Source of the DNA: Avelusimicrobium sp963660385
Lineage (GTDB): Bacteria; Elusimicrobiota; Elusimicrobia; Elusimicrobiales; Elusimicrobiaceae
Reading direction: 5' to 3'
NCBI GenBank assembly: GCA_963660385.1
Contig: CAVKWQ010000005.1
Span: 1-40,065 of the forward strand
Length of the DNA: 40,065 bases
Shown here one piece after another: positions 24,560-32,979 of this stretch. The position numbers were made by a program, and so were the translations under genes. Below the pieces are notes generated by a model. The model searched no databases. It was not told where the DNA came from and saw nothing but the letters and a program-made list of their open reading frames with translations. Within the stretch, counting starts at the first letter, position 1; every line of letters begins with the position of its first letter.

Positions 24560-26773
24560 ATTAAAAAGATTTCGTTTCGTTTTTTTATTTTGCTGTTTTT
24601 GGCCGCCGCCGGAGTGATAGCGGCGGGCGTGGTGTTCTATTGGCAGCAAGTAAGCGAAATCTTGGCCGCGGATGTGAAACTAAATGTGGCCGCCGCAGGT
24701 AAAGAAGCCGCGAGCGACTTTGACCGCCTGATTCAAACCGACGAACAGGTGTTAGAGTCTTTGGCCCTTACGGTGCAGGATGCTTACCCGTGGGCAGATT
24801 CTTCGCACTTGACCGATTTTTTGCAACGCCAAACCAACCATAACTATTTTAAACTCCTGGGCGTGATTACGCCGGATAAAAAACTTTATTTGTCCTCTCC
24901 GCGCAACTTTACTGCCGCCTTTGTGGCTGATGTAGCGGCGCGCACCTTGGAGCAGGGCAAATACCTATCCGTCCGCCAGGCGGACCCGTTAGACGGCACG
25001 GATGTATTGGTGCAGTCCGTTGCCCTTTATAAAGACGGGCGCCCGCTGGGAACCTTGTTTGCTTTGCAAAATCCCAGCCGCTATCAGCCGCTTCTTACCT
25101 TGTCTGCTATGGGCGACAAGGGGTCGTCTTTGATTGTGGAGCGTAATGGTAATTTGGTACTCTCGCCGCGCAAAGTAGGGTTCAGCAATATTTTTACCCA
25201 ATTAGATAAAACCGCCGCGGCGGACAATTCCACTCTTCCTGCGGACTTGCGCAGGAAGGTGCAAAGCGGCAAAAGTGCGCTGGTGAGCGCTCCGTTGGAC
25301 GGCAGTACGCGGTTTTTGTATTTCATCCCCTTGGAGCGTAACGGGTGGTATATGGTGTCCTCCTTGCCTACGCAGTTTGTAGAGGAACGCGCCCAGCATT
25401 TGGCGGTATTATCGCTTCTTTTGTTTGCGTCCGTCTTTGCGATTTTCTTTTCCCTTATCTTTTACATTTTGCATATGCGCGCATACAGCAACCGCCAGTT
25501 GTTTGCCACGGCGTTTGTAGATAATTTGACGGGCGCCGATAACTTCAACCGTATGTGCGAAGTGTTCCCGCAGAAACTGGCCGAATTGCACGGGCGTGCG
25601 GCGTTAGTCATTTTTGACATTAATAAATTTAAGGTCATTAACGATTTACACGGCTACGAACGCGGCAACCAAGTGTTGCAGCGTATTGCACAGGTCCTGC
25701 GCGAAAATGTATCACCCGAGGAGTGCTTCTGCCGTCTGTCAGCCGACAATTTTATCCTGCTGTTAAAATACACGGACCGCCGCTCTTTTGTGGCACGGCT
25801 AAATGCTCTTAACACGCAGTTGCGCCGCGATTGCACGGTGGAAGATTCGTGCCTGATGATTGATATTGCGTTTGGCGTATATGAAATCAAGGAGGACATC
25901 CCCTTTTATATTATGTTGGACCGCGCACATTTGGCGTTGGAAAAGGCCAAAAAAATGTCTTTTGATAAGTGCGAATTTTACGACGAAGCCGACCGCAACC
26001 GCATTGTGGCGGAAAAGCAGATTGAAAACACGATGGAAGCGGCCCTTAACCACGGGGATTTTGCCGTTTATTTACAGCCCAAGTGCGATTTTGCCACCGG
26101 GGAAATACGCGGGGCGGAAGCCTTGGTCCGCTGGAAGAGCGCGGGCGGAAAAATTGTCCGTCCGGATGATTTTATCCCGATTTTTGAGAAAAACGGCTTT
26201 ATATTGCGCCTGGATATGTTTATTTTGGAAGAAGTGGCACGTTTGCTGGCGGCTTGGAAGATTAAGGGCCTTAAACAGGTGCCGATAGCCGTCAATTTTT
26301 CCCGTCTGCACCTAAACGACTCCCGCTATATTCCCCAAATGCTGCGCTTGGTGAACAAGTACGGCGTGCCGCACGAACTGATAGAGGTGGAACTGACGGA
26401 GAGCGTGATTTTTAACAATTTGGACCACGCGCAAAACATCATCCGCCAACTGCACGGCAACGGCTTTTCCGTGGCGATGGACGATTTCGGCTCCGGGTAT
26501 TCTTCCTTAAATGTGCTGAAAGAATTGCAGTTTGACAGCATTAAACTGGATAAGGAATTTTTACGCGGTTTTGAACATAATCCGCACGCCCAAAAAGTGA
26601 TTGAAGGGGCGGTGGCAATGATTAAAACCTTGGATATTAAAATCGTAGCCGAAGGTGTGGAAACCCGCGAACAGGCGGACTTTCTGCAATCTATTGGCTG
26701 TAACCTCGCACAAGGCTACCTCTTTGCCAAACCCCTTACAGTTGCCGACTTTGAAAAACGCTTAAATAAATAA
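24560..26773 (+). CDS. Membrane-bound EAL phosphodiesterase with degenerate GGDEF domain
   Basis: A 737-residue protein if started at ATT 24560. It has an N-terminal transmembrane helix, a periplasmic sensor region of about 245 residues that looks Cache-like, a second helix (about 279-304), a GGDEF domain (about 315-470) and an EAL domain (about 490-735). The GGDEF active site reads SADNF, so cyclase activity should be lost. The EAL domain keeps its key residues: EALVRW, VNFSR, ELTES, MDDFGSGYSS, KLDKEF, AEGVET and QGY. It should hydrolyse c-di-GMP in response to an external signal. No ATG or GTG fits: ATT lies five bases after GGGAGG and opens IKKISFRFFILLFLAAAG, which looks exactly like a normal signal-anchor start. 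A TTG at 24590 is possible but has no ribosome-binding site and shortens the helix. Confidence 0.9.
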   Translation: MKKISFRFFILLFLAAAGVIAAGVVFYWQQVSEILAADVKLNVAAAGKEAASDFDRLIQTDEQVLESLALTVQDAYPWADSSHLTDFLQRQTNHNYFKLLGVITPDKKLYLSSPRNFTAAFVADVAARTLEQGKYLSVRQADPLDGTDVLVQSVALYKDGRPLGTLFALQNPSRYQPLLTLSAMGDKGSSLIVERNGNLVLSPRKVGFSNIFTQLDKTAAADNSTLPADLRRKVQSGKSALVSAPLDGSTRFLYFIPLERNGWYMVSSLPTQFVEERAQHLAVLSLLLFASVFAIFFSLIFYILHMRAYSNRQLFATAFVDNLTGADNFNRMCEVFPQKLAELHGRAALVIFDINKFKVINDLHGYERGNQVLQRIAQVLRENVSPEECFCRLSADNFILLLKYTDRRSFVARLNALNTQLRRDCTVEDSCLMIDIAFGVYEIKEDIPFYIMLDRAHLALEKAKKMSFDKCEFYDEADRNRIVAEKQIENTMEAALNHGDFAVYLQPKCDFATGEIRGAEALVRWKSAGGKIVRPDDFIPIFEKNGFILRLDMFILEEVARLLAAWKIKGLKQVPIAVNFSRLHLNDSRYIPQMLRLVNKYGVPHELIEVELTESVIFNNLDHAQNIIRQLHGNGFSVAMDDFGSGYSSLNVLKELQFDSIKLDKEFLRGFEHNPHAQKVIEGAVAMIKTLDIKIVAEGVETREQADFLQSIGCNLAQGYLFAKPLTVADFEKRLNK

Positions 26774-26854
26774 CGGCTAACCTATCCGCATTTTGTTTTG
26801 TGCGCCGCTCCCAAAAGCGGTTAGAGAACACCTTTTCCGTCCGCGTTAAATTGC

Positions 26855-26860
26855 TATAAT
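26855..26860 (+). promoter_or_regulatory. -10 box of the type I R-M operon (leaderless type)
   Basis: TATAAT lies eight bases before the hsdR ATG (26869), and no Shine-Dalgarno is present. The expected transcription start is within two or three bases of the ATG. The -35 region (CTTTTC at 17 bp) is poor. Confidence 0.5.
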
Positions 26861-26868
26861 ACAAATTG

Positions 26869-29607
26869 ATGACGCCCGAAGAAAAAGCACGCCAGTTAAT
26901 AGACGAAAAACTGCACGCCGCAGGCTGGATTATCCAAGACCGCAAAAACTTTGACCGTTTTGCGGGGCTTGGCGTGGCCTGCCGGGAATTTTTAATGCAA
27001 GACGGTACCGAGGCCGATTATCTGCTTTTTATTGACGGAAAAGCCGCGGGCGTGATTGAAGCCAAAAAGGCCGACACTCCGTTAAGCGGTATAGAAAGCC
27101 AATCCGCCGGGTACAGTTGCCACCTGCCGGATTTTGTGGCGCATTATCAAATGCCGCTCCCGTTTGTGTACGAAAGCAACGGCAGTGAAACCTTTTTTAC
27201 GGACGCGCGCGACCCGCACCCGCAGGCCCGGCAGGTGTTTAGTTTCCACCAGCCGCAAACGCTCAAAAATATGCTGGACGCCGGAACCTCGCTGCGTGAA
27301 AGATTGCAACATTTTCCGCCGCTTGAAAAAGGTTCCTTGCGCGCCTGCCAGTTTGACGCTATTACCCGTTTGGAAAAATCCTTATCGGCGGGCCGTCCGC
27401 GGGCCCTTATCCAACTGGCCACCGGGGCGGGCAAAACTTATACCGCCTGTAACTTTACCTACCGGCTTTTGAAATTTGCCAAAGCCAAGCGCGTGCTCTT
27501 TTTGGTGGACCGCAACAACTTGGGCCGCCAAACATATAAAGAGTTTCAAAATTTCCGTCCGTCGGACGATAACCGTCCGTTTACGGACTTATATACCGTC
27601 CAGCACTTGCAAACCAATGCCATTAACCCGGATACCGAGGTCGTCATCACCACGATTCAGCGTCTGTATTCTATGTTAAAAGGCGAAGCGGAATTTAACG
27701 AAATAAACGAAGAAATGTCCGCCTATGAAGCGCCCGCGTTATCCAAAGTACAGGTGGACTACAACCCCGCTATACCGCCGGAATTTTTTGATTTTATCAT
27801 CACGGACGAGTGCCACCGCAGCATTTATGGTTTGTGGCGGCAGGTGCTGGAATATTTTGATTCCTTTTTAATTGGTTTGACGGCCACGCCGTCCAAGCAG
27901 ACGTTAGGCTACTTTAACCAAAATTTGGTGGCGGAATACCCTTACGAACGCTCGGTGGCGGATAACGTAAATGTAGGGTACGATATTTTCCGCATTAAAA
28001 CCGCCATTTCCGACAAAGGCGGCAAGGTGGAAGCGGGCTACACTATCCCCAAGATAGACAAGCGCACCCGCCACAAAATTTACGAGACGTTGGACGAAGA
28101 CCTGGTTTATAATCCCAACCAGTTGGACCGCTCTGTCGTGTCGCTGAACCAAATCCGCACGGTGTTACAGACGTATAAGCAAAACCTTTTTACCACGCTG
28201 TTCCCGGAGCGCGAGCCTACTTGGGTGCCCAAAACGCTGATTTTTGCCAAGGACGATAACCACGCCGAAAACATCGTGCGTATCGCGCGCGAAGTGTTTG
28301 AACAGGGCAACGACTTTTGCAAAAAGATTACCTATAATGTTTCGGGCGTCAAGCCGGAAGAACTGATTAAAGAATTTCGCACCAGTCCGCAGTTCCGCAT
28401 AGCGGTTACGGTGGATATGATAGCCACCGGCACCGACATAAAACCGCTGGAAGTGATTATCTTTATGCGCGACGTCCACTCCGAACTGTACTACGAGCAA
28501 ATGAAGGGCCGCGGCGTGCGCACGATTCCCATTAGCGACTTAAAGGCCGTTACACCCAACGCCATTTGCAAATCCAAATTTATTTTGATTGACGCCGTAG
28601 GCGTAACCGAGAGCCAAAAGTCCGTTCCGCCGCCGTTGGAACGCAAAAAAGGCGTGCCGTTCAAAACTTTACTGGAACAAGTAGGGCTTGGCAAAAAAGA
28701 TGACGAAACTTTATCTTCCGTGGCGGCGCGTTTGGCTGCGCTGGATAGGGCCTTGGAAGATAAACCGCAGGAAAAGGCCAAAGTACAGCAAATCAGCGGA
28801 TTTACATTGCAAGAACTGGCTAACAACCTTTTGGACGCCACCGACGCCGACAAACAGGCCGCGCAAACACCCGCCGAGCAAGAGGCTACGCGGGAACGCG
28901 CTATCCGCCCGTTTGCAAACCCTGTTCTGCGGGATTTTTGTTTGAACACTGCCAAAAACTCCTATTTGTATATAGACGATATTTCGCCCGATGAGGTGCT
29001 TTCCTTTACCCCGGTATCGGACAACGCAGGCGAAATTTTGGCCGATTTGCAAACCTTTATAGAAACGCATAAAGACGAACTGGCCGCCCTGTCTATTATC
29101 TATCACCGCTCCTATGGCAAACAGCGGCTGAATTACGAGGGTATAAAGGAACTGTCGGACGCGCTGGTAAGCAATGCGCCGTCTTTATCCGTGCCTGTGC
29201 TGTGGGGCGCGTTTATGAAGGTGAACCCCGGCAAAGTAGCCAAGGTAAAATCGCCGGACAAAATGCTGACAAACGTAATCCAGGTTATCCGTTTTGCTCT
29301 CCACCAAGACAGCGAACTAAAACCCTTTGACACCGTAGCCACCCAGCGCTATAACCTGTGGCTGGGACGTATGAAAAAGCGCGGCCTGCTATTCACGCCC
29401 GAGCAGACCAGTTGGCTAAACGAAATCCGGGATTATATTATTTCTAACGCGTCTATCTCCTCCGCGGATTTACAGCAAGACCCGGTGTTGTCCGACAAGG
29501 GCGGCCTGTTAAAGGCCCGCCAAGTATTTGCCGGGCTGGACCTGCCCCACTTGCTAACCGACCTAAACACCACCCTGCTGGGTGCCGATAACGAAATAGG
29601 AGAATAA
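26869..29607 (+). CDS. hsdR: Type I restriction endonuclease subunit R
   Basis: A 912-residue motor and nuclease subunit. The N-terminal nuclease has D50 ... E64-A-K66 (PD-(D/E)xK). The SF2 helicase follows: Walker A ATGAGKT (about 183-189), the DEAD-like motif TDECHRS (about 312), GLTATP, and TGTDIKPLEVIIF with QMKGRGVRT as motifs V and VI. The C-terminal 150 residues resemble the EcoEI R-subunit C-terminal domain. The protein translocates and cuts unmodified DNA in complex with HsdM and HsdS. I use the ATG at 26869; a TTG directly before it would add one residue. Its composition resembles the core genome, unlike the next two genes. It is first in the order R - unknown - S - M. Confidence 0.94.
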   Translation: MTPEEKARQLIDEKLHAAGWIIQDRKNFDRFAGLGVACREFLMQDGTEADYLLFIDGKAAGVIEAKKADTPLSGIESQSAGYSCHLPDFVAHYQMPLPFVYESNGSETFFTDARDPHPQARQVFSFHQPQTLKNMLDAGTSLRERLQHFPPLEKGSLRACQFDAITRLEKSLSAGRPRALIQLATGAGKTYTACNFTYRLLKFAKAKRVLFLVDRNNLGRQTYKEFQNFRPSDDNRPFTDLYTVQHLQTNAINPDTEVVITTIQRLYSMLKGEAEFNEINEEMSAYEAPALSKVQVDYNPAIPPEFFDFIITDECHRSIYGLWRQVLEYFDSFLIGLTATPSKQTLGYFNQNLVAEYPYERSVADNVNVGYDIFRIKTAISDKGGKVEAGYTIPKIDKRTRHKIYETLDEDLVYNPNQLDRSVVSLNQIRTVLQTYKQNLFTTLFPEREPTWVPKTLIFAKDDNHAENIVRIAREVFEQGNDFCKKITYNVSGVKPEELIKEFRTSPQFRIAVTVDMIATGTDIKPLEVIIFMRDVHSELYYEQMKGRGVRTIPISDLKAVTPNAICKSKFILIDAVGVTESQKSVPPPLERKKGVPFKTLLEQVGLGKKDDETLSSVAARLAALDRALEDKPQEKAKVQQISGFTLQELANNLLDATDADKQAAQTPAEQEATRERAIRPFANPVLRDFCLNTAKNSYLYIDDISPDEVLSFTPVSDNAGEILADLQTFIETHKDELAALSIIYHRSYGKQRLNYEGIKELSDALVSNAPSLSVPVLWGAFMKVNPGKVAKVKSPDKMLTNVIQVIRFALHQDSELKPFDTVATQRYNLWLGRMKKRGLLFTPEQTSWLNEIRDYIISNASISSADLQQDPVLSDKGGLLKARQVFAGLDLPHLLTDLNTTLLGADNEIGE

Positions 29608-29612
29608 AAGAT

Positions 29613-30176
29613 ATGGCAGAATTGCAAATAGAATATTGGGCACTTATCATATCTGGTATTGCAATGGTATTAACTTGTGTTAATGTTCTGTTGGTATTTT
29701 TAGAATTTTGGAATCGGGTAGGTATAAAATTAACTTTTGATATTCTACATCACTCTTCGTTCAAAAATGGGATGTGGCATAATGAGTGTTTAGCCTACCT
29801 TATCAATAAAAAATCAAGCAATATTTGCATTGTTGCTATTTCCTATATTTTTGTTGCTGATGTAGAAAAACCTCTTATACGACAAATTTTTCCATTTGTA
29901 GGGGAAACTAATCCAGTATTGCTAAATGGGTATCAAGCCTCTTTTATTCACACTCATTATGTTACTGCGGCTACCATATTTACTAGGAAAGAGCCTTTTT
30001 ATATACGCATAAAAACGTCAAAAGGCATTTATACTATTGATAAACGCAAATTACCGTTTTATAAAAAATTTTGGTGGCAAAAAACGAGTATTCACACTAT
30101 TGAAAAATTAGTCGCTGAACAAGAAAAACAAGTAATAAAAAATGGCCAACAAAAACTAAACAACATTATAAAATGA
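29613..30176 (+). CDS. Membrane-anchored protein of unknown function inside the hsd operon
   Basis: A 187-residue protein with one N-terminal transmembrane helix (about residues 9-30, ALIISGIAMVLTCVNVLLVF) and a cytoplasmic-looking, strand-rich domain (LTFDILHHSS, LAYLINKKSSNICIVAISYIF, EPFYIRIKTSKGIYTIDKRKL), ending in a Lys/Gln-rich helix. The 'tail of strands with an NKSS turn' pattern resembles small beta-sandwich domains found in many uncharacterised membrane proteins; no known family can be named. AGGAG overlaps the end of hsdR, and its stop codon overlaps hsdS as ATGA, so it is a translated part of the operon. Its DNA is much more AT-rich than hsdR and hsdM. Possible roles are a membrane-bound accessory or anti-phage effector, or cargo. 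Confidence 0.82.
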   Translation: MAELQIEYWALIISGIAMVLTCVNVLLVFLEFWNRVGIKLTFDILHHSSFKNGMWHNECLAYLINKKSSNICIVAISYIFVADVEKPLIRQIFPFVGETNPVLLNGYQASFIHTHYVTAATIFTRKEPFYIRIKTSKGIYTIDKRKLPFYKKFWWQKTSIHTIEKLVAEQEKQVIKNGQQKLNNIIK

Positions 30177-31357
30177 AAACAAAACTATTAAATCTGGTAT
30201 CCAGCAGAAAGGGTAAAATGCCAAGTGCTTTTTCTCAAACAGAAAAAGAAGGCTACTTGCCTTATATTGATATTAAACTTTTTGATAAAGGCATTTTATC
30301 CCGATATGCCAAAGCAGACAAAAAAGCAACATTAGTAAATAAACAAGATGTCCTAGTAGTTTGGGACGGAGCGCGTTTTGGCTTATCGGCTTTGGGCTGG
30401 GAAGGGGTTTTAGGCTCAACTATTGTAGCATTACAAAGTGATTATTTAATTTCTAAATTCTTATATTATTTTTTACAATTAAATTTTGAAACTATCCAAG
30501 CAAAACCCCGCGGGGTAGGTATTCCGCACGTAGAACCCGACGTCTTTTGGAACTTACAAATTCCGGTGCCGCCGATGGCGGAACAGAAAAGGATTGTGCG
30601 GAAAATTGAGGAGTTGTTCGGCGTGCTTGATAGGGATATCCAACGCTTGACCGATACGCTGGAACAACTTTTCCAGTTCCGCCAAAGCGTCCTTCACCAA
30701 GCCTTTTCCGGCAATATAATTATTAAAAAAGTAATAGATGTAGGGAGTATTATTACTGGTTCTACACCAAGCACAACCCATCCAGAGTATTATGGAAATG
30801 AATATCCCTTTTATAAACCAACAGACTTAAATCAAGGATATAATACTAATAAAGCAATAAGTTATATTTCTAAAAAAGGATTTTCTATTTCGCGGAAACT
30901 ACCAGAAAAATCTATTTTAGTTACTTGTATTGGCGCAACTATCGGTAAAACTGGACTTATTCGTCAAAAAGGTATTTGTAATCAACAAATAAATGCTATT
31001 ATCCCCTCTAAAAAATATTTGTCAGAGTTTGTATATTTTTATGCAATTTCTCCAAAATTTCAAAATGAGATTAAATCAAATGCCTCTGCTACAACTTTAC
31101 CAATTCTAAATAAAAAAAGTTTTGAACAATTACCATTTCCCTATATGTCTCTCCCTGAACAGCAAAAAATTGTGGACGAGATAGAAAAAGCCTTCCGTTC
31201 CGCCGATAAAGTACAAAAGGCCGTGCAAAACGCACTGGAAGAGGCCAAAAAACTAAAACAAAGCATTTTGAAAAAGGCCTTTGCGGGCGAACTGGTCCCG
31301 CAAGACCCCAACGATAAACCCGTAAATTTACCCGTATTAAAAGGACAAACCAAATGA
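30173..31357 (+). CDS. hsdS: Type I restriction specificity subunit S
   Basis: A 394-residue DNA-recognition subunit with the usual pseudo-twofold plan. TRD1 covers about 1-125, followed by a central conserved coiled coil (PPMAEQKRIVRKIEELF ... FRQSVLHQAFSG, about 125-182). TRD2 spans about 183-325 and the second conserved helix (LPEQQKIVDEIEKAF ... LKQSILKKAFAGELVPQ) ends the protein. Each half recognises one part of a split target; the target itself cannot be predicted. The two TRD segments are strikingly AT-rich, while the conserved helices look like core DNA, a mosaic typical of TRD exchange. The ATG overlaps the upstream stop codon (ATGA), and its own stop overlaps hsdM (ATGA). Confidence 0.92.
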   Translation: MKTKLLNLVSSRKGKMPSAFSQTEKEGYLPYIDIKLFDKGILSRYAKADKKATLVNKQDVLVVWDGARFGLSALGWEGVLGSTIVALQSDYLISKFLYYFLQLNFETIQAKPRGVGIPHVEPDVFWNLQIPVPPMAEQKRIVRKIEELFGVLDRDIQRLTDTLEQLFQFRQSVLHQAFSGNIIIKKVIDVGSIITGSTPSTTHPEYYGNEYPFYKPTDLNQGYNTNKAISYISKKGFSISRKLPEKSILVTCIGATIGKTGLIRQKGICNQQINAIIPSKKYLSEFVYFYAISPKFQNEIKSNASATTLPILNKKSFEQLPFPYMSLPEQQKIVDEIEKAFRSADKVQKAVQNALEEAKKLKQSILKKAFAGELVPQDPNDKPVNLPVLKGQTK

Positions 31358-32799
31358 CCGAAACCACCCTTATCAATAAAGTTTGGAACTATGCCACCAT
31401 TATGAAAGACGCCGGGCTCAGTTATACCGATTACGTCCGGCAACTGACCTATTTGCTCTTTTTAAAAATGGACTATGAGCGCGAAACTTTGCTCGGCGAA
31501 GGGTCTATCGTGCCCGCCGAATACCGCTGGGATAAACTTTTGTCCCTCTCCGGCGCGGAACTGGAAGCGCATTACTCCAAAACCTTGGAAACCTTATCCA
31601 AAGAAAAAGGCATTATCGGCACGATTTTTCGCCGTGCTAAGAACGAAATTACCGAGCCGGCCAAATTAAAGCAACTGATTTCCCTTATCAATAAAGAAAC
31701 GTGGCTTGCGCTGGATATGGACGTAAAAGGCGCTATTTACGAAGGCCTCTTGCAAAAAAACGCCACCGAAACCAAGGCCGGAGCCGGGCAATACTTTACG
31801 CCGCGGCCGCTCATCCGCGCGATAGTGGAAGTGATGCGGCCCACGCCCGAAATGTCGGTAGTGGACCCGGCGTGCGGCACGGGCGGATTTCTGCTTGCCG
31901 CGTTTGACTATATGAAAACCCAATCGCGCGACCGCACAGTATTACAAGAACTCCGCACAAATAAACTCCACGGAAACGACATCACCCCGCTGGTCGTCAA
32001 CCTGTGCGCAATGAACCTCTACCTGCACGGCATCGGGGACGGGAAATGCCCCATTGAGGAAAAGGACTCCCTGATGAGCGCCGGCACCGCCCGCTACGAT
32101 ATGTGTCTGACAAATCCCCCGTTCGGCAAAAAGAGTTCCACCACCATTGTAGGCGAGGACGGCACGCTGAAAAAGGAGCGCGAAAACTACGAGCGGGAAG
32201 ACTTTATCGCCACAACGTCCAACAAACAAATTAACTTTTTACAGCATATTATGACGATTCTTAAAACGCCCGGCTATGCCGCCGTGGTGGTGCCGGACAA
32301 TGTGCTTTTTGAGGGCGGCGCGGGCGAAAAAGTGCGCAAACGCCTGCTTAACGAGTTCAACCTGCATACCATTTTGCGCCTGCCGACGGGGATTTTTTAC
32401 GCGCAGGGCGTAAAGGCTAATGTGATTTTCTTTGAGAAGCACCCGCCCTTAAAATCCGGCCACCGCACGCAGGATATTTGGGTATATGACTTGCGGACCA
32501 ATATGAATTTAACCTTGGTGGAAAATTCTCTGTCCGATGAGCATTTGAAGGATTTTATAAAATGCTACCACGCCGAAGACCGCACCAAACGGGTGGAAAC
32601 GGAACGCTTCACAAAGTTTACTTATGATGAAGTTATCAAGCGCGACAAAACCAACCTGGATATTACCTGGCTGAAAGACGACAGCCTGAAAGAACTGGAA
32701 AATTTGCCCGAGCCCGGCGTGCTAATCAAAAGCATCGTGCACAACCTGCGGGAGTGCCTGGCGGATTTTGAAAAACTGGAAGAAAACCTTAAAAAATAA
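31354..32799 (+). CDS. hsdM: Type I restriction-modification methyltransferase subunit M
   Basis: A 481-residue N6-adenine methyltransferase. An N-terminal helical HsdM domain (about 1-130) precedes the catalytic fold with AGAGQYFTPRPLI, motif I DPACGTGGF (about 169-177) and motif IV NPPF (about 254-257). The C-terminal helices contact HsdS. Two M with one S make the modification enzyme; adding R gives the restriction complex. It is the final gene of the operon, starting within the hsdS stop codon, and is followed by a terminator. All catalytic motifs appear intact. Confidence 0.95.
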   Translation: MTETTLINKVWNYATIMKDAGLSYTDYVRQLTYLLFLKMDYERETLLGEGSIVPAEYRWDKLLSLSGAELEAHYSKTLETLSKEKGIIGTIFRRAKNEITEPAKLKQLISLINKETWLALDMDVKGAIYEGLLQKNATETKAGAGQYFTPRPLIRAIVEVMRPTPEMSVVDPACGTGGFLLAAFDYMKTQSRDRTVLQELRTNKLHGNDITPLVVNLCAMNLYLHGIGDGKCPIEEKDSLMSAGTARYDMCLTNPPFGKKSSTTIVGEDGTLKKERENYEREDFIATTSNKQINFLQHIMTILKTPGYAAVVVPDNVLFEGGAGEKVRKRLLNEFNLHTILRLPTGIFYAQGVKANVIFFEKHPPLKSGHRTQDIWVYDLRTNMNLTLVENSLSDEHLKDFIKCYHAEDRTKRVETERFTKFTYDEVIKRDKTNLDITWLKDDSLKELENLPEPGVLIKSIVHNLRECLADFEKLEENLKK

Positions 32800-32836
32800 G
32801 CAAAATTTTCTGGTTATGAAGAATAGGTCTTTTAAC

Positions 32837-32866
32837 TGCCCCGGGTTTTAGTGCCTGGGGCATTTT
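32837..32866 (+). terminator. Terminator of the type I R-M operon
   Basis: TGCCCCGGG (32837-32845) pairs with CCTGGGGCA (32854-32862), one wobble, followed by TTTT. Confidence 0.75.
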
Positions 32867-32921
32867 GCATTTAGAACTATCCCCCGTTGCAGGTTTATTA
32901 TACCCCAGCATAAGAATTATA

Positions 32922-32968
32922 TTGACAAAGTATTTATACGCTTGTATAATTTATACAGATGTATAAAT
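32922..32968 (+). promoter_or_regulatory. tetR-type promoter with two tandem operators
   Basis: TTGACA (32922-32927) - 17 bp - TATAAT (32945-32950) is a perfect sigma70 consensus. Two inverted repeats sharing TTATACNNNNGTATAA start 17 bp apart. The first (32934-32949) covers the spacer and most of the -10; the second (32949-32968) extends to two 9-base arms, ATTTATACA and TGTATAAAT, around GA. Binding of the downstream TetR-family dimer would block RNA polymerase, so autorepression is likely. Confidence 0.85.
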
Positions 32969-32979
32969 AGGAAATGTCT

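Noticed and set aside
24531..24620. ATG at 24531 as the start of the c-di-GMP phosphodiesterase
   Set aside because: It is in a different frame and reaches a stop codon after about 28 codons; only a frameshift could connect it, and the ATT at 24560 needs none.
30545..31340. Direct repeats in hsdS interpreted as a mobile or CRISPR-like repeat
   Set aside because: They are the two conserved helical regions normal for every two-TRD specificity subunit; similarity is at protein level only.
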